From Streptomyces noursei (GTDB lineage Bacteria; Actinomycetota; Actinomycetes; Streptomycetales; Streptomycetaceae), in contig NZ_CP070326.1 in NCBI RefSeq assembly GCF_016917755.1, forward strand, positions 5,456,001 through 5,520,000: 64,000 nucleotides of DNA. The letters run 5' to 3'. A program made the translations under genes and the position numbers. Positions 58,544-64,000 of the stretch are shown here, piece after piece (the stretch's first letter is position 1; each line of letters opens with the position of its first letter). Below the pieces are notes generated by a model. That model was not told where the DNA came from. It saw nothing but the letters and a program-made list of their open reading frames with translations, and searched no databases.

Positions 58544-60550
58544 ATGGACGTGAAGCGATACTTCCGTGGGCCGGTCATGTGGATCGTGCTGGCCGTCCTC
58601 GCCGTGGTCGTGTTGATGCAGGTCGTCGGCTCGTCCGGCGGCTATAAGACGGTGGACACCGGTCAGGTCGTCAAGGCGATTGCTGACAACAAGGTGAAGT
58701 CCGCCGAGCTGACCACCGGCGACGAGAACAAGATCAAGATCGAGCTGTCGGGCGACAACAAGATCGCCGGCTCCAACAAGATTCAGGCCAGCTACATCGG
58801 CGACCAGGGCGTTGACCTGGCGAAGAACCTGCAGGCCAAGTACCAGACGGGCGAGATCAAGGACGGCTACACCGTCTCCCCGTCGAAGCAGAACCCGTTC
58901 GTCAGCGTGATCATCACGCTGCTCCCCTTCATCCTCATCCCGGTCATCTTCCTGATCCTGATGAACCAGATGCAGGGCGGCGGGTCCAGGGTGATGAACT
59001 TCGGCAAGTCGAAGGCGAAGCTGATCACCAAGGACACCCCCAAGACGACCTTCGCGGACGTCGCGGGTGCCGATGAGGCCGTCGAGGAGCTCCACGAGAT
59101 CAAGGAGTTCCTCCAGGAGCCGGCGAAGTTCCAGGCCGTCGGCGCCAAGATCCCCAAGGGCGTGCTGCTGTACGGCCCGCCCGGTACGGGCAAGACGCTG
59201 CTCGCGCGCGCCGTGGCGGGCGAGGCCGGCGTCCCGTTCTACTCGATCTCCGGCTCCGACTTCGTCGAGATGTTCGTCGGTGTCGGTGCCTCCCGGGTCC
59301 GTGACCTCTTCGAGCAGGCCAAGGCGAACGCCCCGGCGATCGTCTTCGTCGACGAGATCGACGCCGTCGGCCGGCACCGCGGTGCGGGTCTCGGCGGTGG
59401 CCACGACGAGCGCGAGCAGACGCTCAACCAGCTGCTCGTCGAGATGGACGGCTTCGACGTGAAGGGCGGCGTGATCCTGATCGCCGCCACCAACCGCCCG
59501 GACATCCTCGACCCGGCGCTGCTGCGCCCCGGCCGTTTCGACCGGCAGATCGCCGTCGACCGTCCGGACCTGCAGGGCCGGCTGGAGATCCTCAAGGTCC
59601 ACCAGAAGGGCAAGCCGGTCGCGCCGGACGTCGACCTCTCGGCCGTCGCCAAGCGCACCCCCGGCTTCACCGGTGCCGATCTGTCCAACGTCCTGAACGA
59701 GGCCGCCCTGCTGACGGCCCGCAGCGACAAGAAGCTGATCGACAACCACTTCCTGGACGAGGCGATCGACCGCGTCGTGGCCGGTCCGCAGAAGCGGACC
59801 CGGATCATGTCCGAGAAGGAGAAGAAGATCACCGCGTACCACGAGGGCGGGCACGCCCTGGTCGCGGCGGCTTCGCCGAACTCCGACCCGGTCCACAAGA
59901 TCACGATCCTGTCCCGCGGTCGGGCTCTGGGCTACACCATGGTCCTGCCCGACGAGGACAAGTACTCCACCACCCGCAACGAGATGCTCGACCAGCTGGC
60001 GTACATGCTGGGCGGGCGTGCGGCGGAGGAGCTGGTCTTCCACGACCCGACCACCGGTGCCGCCAACGACATCGAGAAGGCGACCGCCACCGCCCGCGCG
60101 ATGGTCACGCAGTACGGCATGACCGAGCGGCTCGGCGCGATCAAGTTCGGCACGGACAACTCCGAGCCGTTCCTGGGTCGTGAGATGGCGCACCAGCGCG
60201 ACTACTCCGAGGAGGTCGCCGCGCTGGTCGACGAGGAAGTCAAGAAGCTCATCGAGACCGCGCACAACGAGGCGTGGGAGATCCTGGTCGAGAACCGCGA
60301 CGTGCTCGACAACCTCGTTCTGGAGCTCCTGGAGAAGGAGACCCTGAACAAGGAGCAGATCGCCGAGGTCTTCAAGCACATCGTGAAGCGCCCGGCCCGC
60401 CCGGCGTGGACCGGCTCCTCGCGCCGTACGCCCTCGACCCGTCCGCCGGTGCTGACGCCCAAGGAGCTGGCCCCGGCCAACGGCTCCGCGGCATCGTCGG
60501 TCTCCATGGAGAAGACGGACACCTCCGAGGAACCGCGCTCGGAGAGCTGA
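58544..60550 (+). CDS. ftsH: Membrane ATP-dependent zinc metalloprotease FtsH
   Basis: A 668-aa AAA+ protease. Two membrane helices flank an extracellular loop (MWIVLAVLAVVVLMQVVG; SVIITLLPFILIPVIFLILM). Walker A GPPGTGKT (211-218), Walker B IVFVDEIDAVG, second-region homology ATNRPDILDPALLRPGRFD and protease site HEGGH (433-437) are all present. It degrades misfolded membrane and some regulatory proteins. ATG 58544 (MDVKRYFRG) is chosen from family starts; GTG 58538 or 58496 are possible. Confidence 0.95.
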   Translation: MDVKRYFRGPVMWIVLAVLAVVVLMQVVGSSGGYKTVDTGQVVKAIADNKVKSAELTTGDENKIKIELSGDNKIAGSNKIQASYIGDQGVDLAKNLQAKYQTGEIKDGYTVSPSKQNPFVSVIITLLPFILIPVIFLILMNQMQGGGSRVMNFGKSKAKLITKDTPKTTFADVAGADEAVEELHEIKEFLQEPAKFQAVGAKIPKGVLLYGPPGTGKTLLARAVAGEAGVPFYSISGSDFVEMFVGVGASRVRDLFEQAKANAPAIVFVDEIDAVGRHRGAGLGGGHDEREQTLNQLLVEMDGFDVKGGVILIAATNRPDILDPALLRPGRFDRQIAVDRPDLQGRLEILKVHQKGKPVAPDVDLSAVAKRTPGFTGADLSNVLNEAALLTARSDKKLIDNHFLDEAIDRVVAGPQKRTRIMSEKEKKITAYHEGGHALVAAASPNSDPVHKITILSRGRALGYTMVLPDEDKYSTTRNEMLDQLAYMLGGRAAEELVFHDPTTGAANDIEKATATARAMVTQYGMTERLGAIKFGTDNSEPFLGREMAHQRDYSEEVAALVDEEVKKLIETAHNEAWEILVENRDVLDNLVLELLEKETLNKEQIAEVFKHIVKRPARPAWTGSSRRTPSTRPPVLTPKELAPANGSAASSVSMEKTDTSEEPRSES

Positions 60551-60579
60551 TCCAGGGGCCCCCGGGCCCCGGAATACGC

Positions 60580-60619
60580 GCCGCGCCTCCCGAGGTTTTA
60601 GCCTGGGGGGCGCGGCTTT
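60580..60619 (+). terminator. Terminator between ftsH and folE
   Basis: GCCGCGCCTCCC pairs with GGGGGGCGCGGC (one G-T pair), then TTTC. folE may need its own promoter or read-through. Confidence 0.7.
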
Positions 60620-60656
60620 CCGCGTTTCGAGCGGGCCCAGAAGGAACGAGGCACCA

Positions 60657-61262
60657 ATGACGGACCCTGTGACGCTGGACGTCGAGGGCGCGATCGGCAC
60701 GTTTGACGAGAAGCGTGCCCAGAACGCCGTGCGCGAGCTGCTCATCGCGGTGGGCGAGGATCCGGACCGCGAGGGCCTGCTGGAGACGCCGGCGCGGGTG
60801 GCGCGGGCGTACAAGGAGCTCTTCGCCGGCTTGTGGCAGAAGCCCGAAGACGTGCTGACCACCACCTTCGACCTCGGCCATGACGAAATGGTGCTGGTCA
60901 AGGACATCGAGGTGGTCTCGAACTGCGAGCACCACCTGGTGCCGTTCGTCGGTGTGGCCCACGTCGGCTACATCCCGTCCACCGACGGCAAGATCACCGG
61001 GCTGTCCAAGCTGGCCCGGCTGGTCGACGTGTTCGCCCGGCGCCCCCAGGTGCAGGAGCGGCTGACCACCCAGATCGCCGAATCGCTGATGCAGATTCTG
61101 GAGCCGCGCGGGGTGATCGTGGTCATCGAGTGCGAGCACATGTGCATGACCATGCGCGGGGTGCGCAAGCCGGGGGCGAAGACGACGACCTCCGCGGTGC
61201 GCGGGCAGCTGCGCGATCCCGCGACGCGGGCCGAGGCGATGAGCCTGATACTGGCCCGCTGA
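60657..61262 (+). CDS. folE: GTP cyclohydrolase I
   Basis: A 201-aa enzyme making 7,8-dihydroneopterin triphosphate, the first step to folate. Zinc and catalytic residues: SNCEHHLVPFVG (Cys90, His92/93) and CEHMCMTMRGV (His161, Cys163). ATG 60657 after AGAAGGAACGAGG. The usual actinobacterial followers folP, folB and folK are not downstream; the next gene is on the opposite strand. Confidence 0.95.
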   Translation: MTDPVTLDVEGAIGTFDEKRAQNAVRELLIAVGEDPDREGLLETPARVARAYKELFAGLWQKPEDVLTTTFDLGHDEMVLVKDIEVVSNCEHHLVPFVGVAHVGYIPSTDGKITGLSKLARLVDVFARRPQVQERLTTQIAESLMQILEPRGVIVVIECEHMCMTMRGVRKPGAKTTTSAVRGQLRDPATRAEAMSLILAR

Positions 61263-61344
61263 GGCCGGACGGCCGGGCGGCCGGGAGAAGACGGGAAAGG
61301 CGGTCGTCGGCGCCCTGTGCGGCGTGCCACGGCCCGCAACGGAG

Positions 61345-61389
61345 AGCGGCCCGGGGTCCGCGGCGGTATCGCCGGGACCCCGGGCCGCT
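61345..61389. terminator. Bidirectional hairpin between folE and esterase gene
   Basis: Perfect 15-bp stem AGCGGCCCGGGGTCC (61345-61359) / GGACCCCGGGCCGCT (61375-61389) between convergent genes. Confidence 0.8.
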
Positions 61390-61411
61390 GCCGGGTCGCC
61401 AAGGGGTCTGG

Positions 61412-62527
61412 TCAGACCTTCAGGTGGCCGCCCATCCACGCCAGCGCGGCGGGGATCTCGCGGCGCCAGGTGTTGAAGTTGTGGCCGCCGCTGTCCAGGA
61501 TGATCGACGCGACCTTGGACGGCGACTTGGTGCCCTCGATGAACTTCAGGGTGGGCTTGTAGTTGCTCTCGCCGTGCTTGCTGCTGGTGACCAGCAGGTT
61601 CACCGGGGGAGCGGGCATGTGCTTCTGCCGCCAGTGCAGGTCGTTCTCCCGCTCCAGCTGCTTGCTCCCGCCGAACAGGGCGCCGGTGGTGGCGTCGATC
61701 GGCGCCTTGTAGTCGCCGGAGAGGGAGACCGCGGTGGAGTACGACTGCGGGTTGCGCATGGTCAGCTTCAGCGCGCAGTAGCCGCCGGTGGAGTCGCCCA
61801 TGATGCCCCAGCTCTTGGCGTCCTTGCCGACGCGGTACTGGCCGCTGATGTCGTGCCGCAGGTCGTGGGCGAAGAACGTCTCGGTCTGGGGGCCGTTGGG
61901 TATGTCCACGCACTCGGTGTCACGGGGCGGGGCGACCGTCGGGCGCATCATCACCAGGACGGTCGGCTGGATGCGGTTGTCCTGGAGCAGGTCGTACTGG
62001 GTCTGCGGGTAGTGCAGCTTCTTGTAGAGCGCCTCGGCGGTGCCGGGGTAGCCGGTCAGGACCACCGCCGCGGGGAACTTCTTGTGCGCGTACTTCTTCT
62101 GGAAGTACTGCGGCGGCAGGTAGACGTACGCCGGGCTGGCGATCTTGGACTTCTCGCCGCGGATCAGGACCTTGTCCAGCCGGCCGGCGGTCGTCGGGAC
62201 CGAGGCGCCCTGGATGCTCAGGCGCTCGGTGCCCAGCATCTTGAGGTTGGTGCCGTTCGGGCCGGACTTGTAGTTGGTGACCACGCCCGGTTCCTGCTCC
62301 TGGCCGAAGAGGTCGGCCCAGGAGGCGTAGAAGCCGAAGGTGTTGTTGGCGAACAGGCCGATCGCCGCGAAGAGCGAGAGCTGGGTGGCGAAGAGCAGGC
62401 CGATGCGGCCGAGCACGGCGCGCCAGTTGCCCTTGGAGAGTCGCGGCCAGAGCCAGATCGTGAGAACGAACAGTGCCACCGCGAGGAGTACGGCGAGCAG
62501 CAACACTTTCTTGCTGGTGAGACCCAT
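61412..62527 (-). CDS. Membrane-anchored esterase (esterase D / antigen-85-like)
   Basis: A 371-aa alpha/beta hydrolase. Two or three N-terminal membrane helices (VLLLAVLLAVALFVLTIWLW; IGLLFATQLSLFAAIGLFA) tether an extracellular catalytic domain with elbow GIMGDSTGGYCALK and a final SGGHNFNTWRREIPAALAWM that supplies the His. The overall pattern matches the putative esterase/mycolyltransferase family that in Streptomyces acts on unknown envelope esters. ATG 62527 after GGAAGAAAG. Confidence 0.85.
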   Translation of the reverse strand: MGLTSKKVLLLAVLLAVALFVLTIWLWPRLSKGNWRAVLGRIGLLFATQLSLFAAIGLFANNTFGFYASWADLFGQEQEPGVVTNYKSGPNGTNLKMLGTERLSIQGASVPTTAGRLDKVLIRGEKSKIASPAYVYLPPQYFQKKYAHKKFPAAVVLTGYPGTAEALYKKLHYPQTQYDLLQDNRIQPTVLVMMRPTVAPPRDTECVDIPNGPQTETFFAHDLRHDISGQYRVGKDAKSWGIMGDSTGGYCALKLTMRNPQSYSTAVSLSGDYKAPIDATTGALFGGSKQLERENDLHWRQKHMPAPPVNLLVTSSKHGESNYKPTLKFIEGTKSPSKVASIILDSGGHNFNTWRREIPAALAWMGGHLKV

Positions 62528-62668
62528 GTGGTGCTTTCTTCCGGGCGGCCGGGCCATCCGGACCGCAAGTGGAACCCCGAGCCCTGAGACGCCGTCATAC
62601 AGGGCGCAAAAGTCCAGATGCTGCGACTAGGCTCGCACGTTCTCTCGACCGGGGCGACGGGAAAGTGA

Positions 62669-64000
62669 TGTCTGACAGGCTAGATGGGGAAAAGTCGGAG
62701 AAGGTTGCGTGGTCTGCGCCACGCTGGCTCCGCGGCCCGCGGCCCGCGGCGGTACCCGGGCTGATCGGCACGGCAGGCGCCGTGGTCGGTGTGCTGAATC
62801 TCATGTCCGGACTCTTCCCGCGCTTCCGGCACAGCCGGGTGCACGCGGTGGCCGAGGTGCTGCCGGGCGCGGTGAGCCCGCTGGCGGCCTCCGCCTCGCT
62901 CGTCGTCGGGATCCTGCTGCTGCTCCTGGCCCACGGGCTCAAGCGGCGCAAGCGGCGGGCCTGGGTGGCGGCGGTGGCGCTGCTGCCGGTGGGGATCGCC
63001 GCCCAGGTGGTGTACCGGCACTCGATCTTCGGGGCCGTGCTGTCGTTGCTGCTGCTGGGGTTCCTGATCCGGCACCGGCGGGAGTTCGCGGCGCTGCCGG
63101 ACCCGCGCAGCCGCTGGCGGGCGGTGGCCAACTTCGTCGTCCTCGGTGGGGTCAGCTTCGCCCTCGGGATGGTGATCGTCAGCTCCCACCCGCACAAGAT
63201 CGTCGGCTCGCCGTCGTTCGGTGCGCGCGCCGAGCACGTGCTGTGGGGGCTCTTCGGCTTCGAGGGGCCGGTCGCCTACACCCACGGCGTGGACTACACC
63301 GTGGGCTACTCACTCGGTGCGCTGGGCCTGCTGACCGTGGCCACCACCGCGTACCTCGCCTTCCGGCCCGAGCACCCCGCGGCCCGGCTGACGGACGAGG
63401 ACGAGCAGCGGCTGCGGGAGCTGCTGGCCAAGCACGGCGGGCGGGACTCGCTGGGCTACTTCGCGCTGCGCCGGGACAAGGGCGCGGTGTTCTCGCCGTC
63501 CGGCAAGGCCGCGGTCTGCTACCGGGTGATCTCCGGGGTGATGCTCGCCAGCGGCGACCCGATAGGGGACGTCGAGGCGTGGCCGGGCGCCATCGAGCGC
63601 TTCATGGAGGAGGCGCGGGCGCACTCCTGGACCCCCGCGGTGCACGGTTGCAGCGAGACCGGCGGCCAGGTCTGGACCCGGGAGACCGGGATGGACGCGC
63701 TGGAGCTGGGCGACGAGGCGATCGTGGACGTCGCCGACTTCACCCTGTCCGGCCGGTCGATGCGCAACGTGCGGCAGATGGTCAAGCGCATCGAGCGCAA
63801 CGGGTACACCACTCGGGTGCGCCGGGTGCGCGACCTGGAGCCGGAGGAGCTGGAGCGGGTACAGAAGGCCGCCGACGCCTGGCGCGACACCGACGACGAG
63901 CGCGGCTTCTCCATGGCGCTCGGCCGCATCGACGCGGACAAGGACGGCGACGCGGTGATCGCGACCGCGCATCTGGCCCCGGCGGAGGGCGAGGAGGCCG
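62669..64000 (+). CDS. MprF-like phosphatidylglycerol lysyltransferase family protein, partial
   Basis: The first 444 codons are visible; the gene runs off the right edge. N-terminal ~210 residues form about six membrane helices (VPGLIGTAGAVVGVLNLMSG, ASLVVGILLLLLAHGLKRRK, ANFVVLGGVSFALGMVIVSS, YSLGALGLLTVATTAYLAFR). From ~residue 240 a DUF2156 aminoacyl-transferase-type domain begins (LLAKHGGRDSLGYFALRRDK, VISGVMLASGDPIGDVEAWP, GRSMRNVRQMVKRIERNGYT). Such proteins transfer lysine from Lys-tRNA to phosphatidylglycerol; mycobacterial LysX homologues add a lysyl-tRNA synthetase domain, which if present would lie beyond the window. Confidence 0.85.

Noticed and set aside
58526..60907. A 793-codon open frame antisense to ftsH
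   Set aside because: Its composition mirrors the third-position GC of ftsH; ftsH has every family motif, and the antisense translation has none.

Overview
The window is high-GC actinobacterial DNA and almost certainly Streptomyces. It carries chaplin and rodlin genes for the aerial-hypha surface layer, a SARP-type regulator, a DUF397/Scr1-type regulator/anti-sigma-like trio, a zinc-free ribosomal-protein operon, many GTG and TTG starts with strong Shine-Dalgarno sites, and the actinobacterial dacB-metalloprotease-tilS-hpt-ftsH-folE block.

Layout. 1-5.1 kb (minus strand): right part of a thiazole/oxazole RiPP (TOMM) cluster, with a YcaO protein, three ThiF/ocin-like or leader-binding proteins and two SagB-type dehydrogenase modules; it continues off the left edge and no precursor is visible. 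5.6-8.0 kb: a methyltransferase, a frame-disrupted remnant and a cytochrome P450. 8.1-14.4 kb: a decayed biosynthetic region with an internally deleted KASIII gene, an acyl-carrier-protein stub, intact fabG, MFS exporter and SARP regulator, and a 4'-phosphopantetheinyl-transferase fragment fused to a frameshifted UbiA prenyltransferase. 14.7-22.4 kb: housekeeping and accessory genes (GDPD, acyltransferase-3, arylamine N-acetyltransferase, RidA, DeoR regulator, HSL-type esterase, family-A DNA polymerase). 22.8-27.0 kb: surface-layer island with two short chaplins, three rodlins, one LASTG-bearing chaplin and one chaplin-leader lookalike. 27.4-31.1 kb: nitrilase, tatA and the divergent zinc-starvation ribosomal operon (rpsN, rpmB / rpmG, rpmE2, COG0523 protein, rpsR) with a Zur-like box. 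31.1-41.6 kb: ArsR/SRPBCC pair, DUF397-HATPase-XRE regulatory trio, aldehyde dehydrogenase, DinB, PadR, glutamate decarboxylase, NAD(P)H:quinone oxidoreductase, LysE, YbjQ and DedA.

41.57-42.09 kb holds a roughly 520-bp inverted repeat with two nested perfect or near-perfect hairpins. After a ThrE-type exporter, 44.3-52.8 kb encodes what I read as a complete linaridin RiPP cluster: ABC exporter, phytoene-desaturase-like flavoprotein, methyltransferase, HTH protein, membrane-anchored alpha/beta hydrolase, small membrane-anchored protein, a 65-aa precursor with the linaridin PxxxTP motif, an HTTM-like membrane protein and a secreted protein. It lacks a cypemycin-type decarboxylase, and its predicted core has no cysteine, which fits a non-AviCys (legonaridin-like) product. 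52.9-64.0 kb is core genome (ppa, dacB, metalloprotease, tilS, hpt, ftsH, folE), ending with a membrane esterase and a partial MprF-like protein.

Limits: all family calls come from reading motifs, without database searches. Gene names in the linaridin cluster follow the general lin nomenclature from memory. No tRNA, rRNA or CRISPR array was seen.
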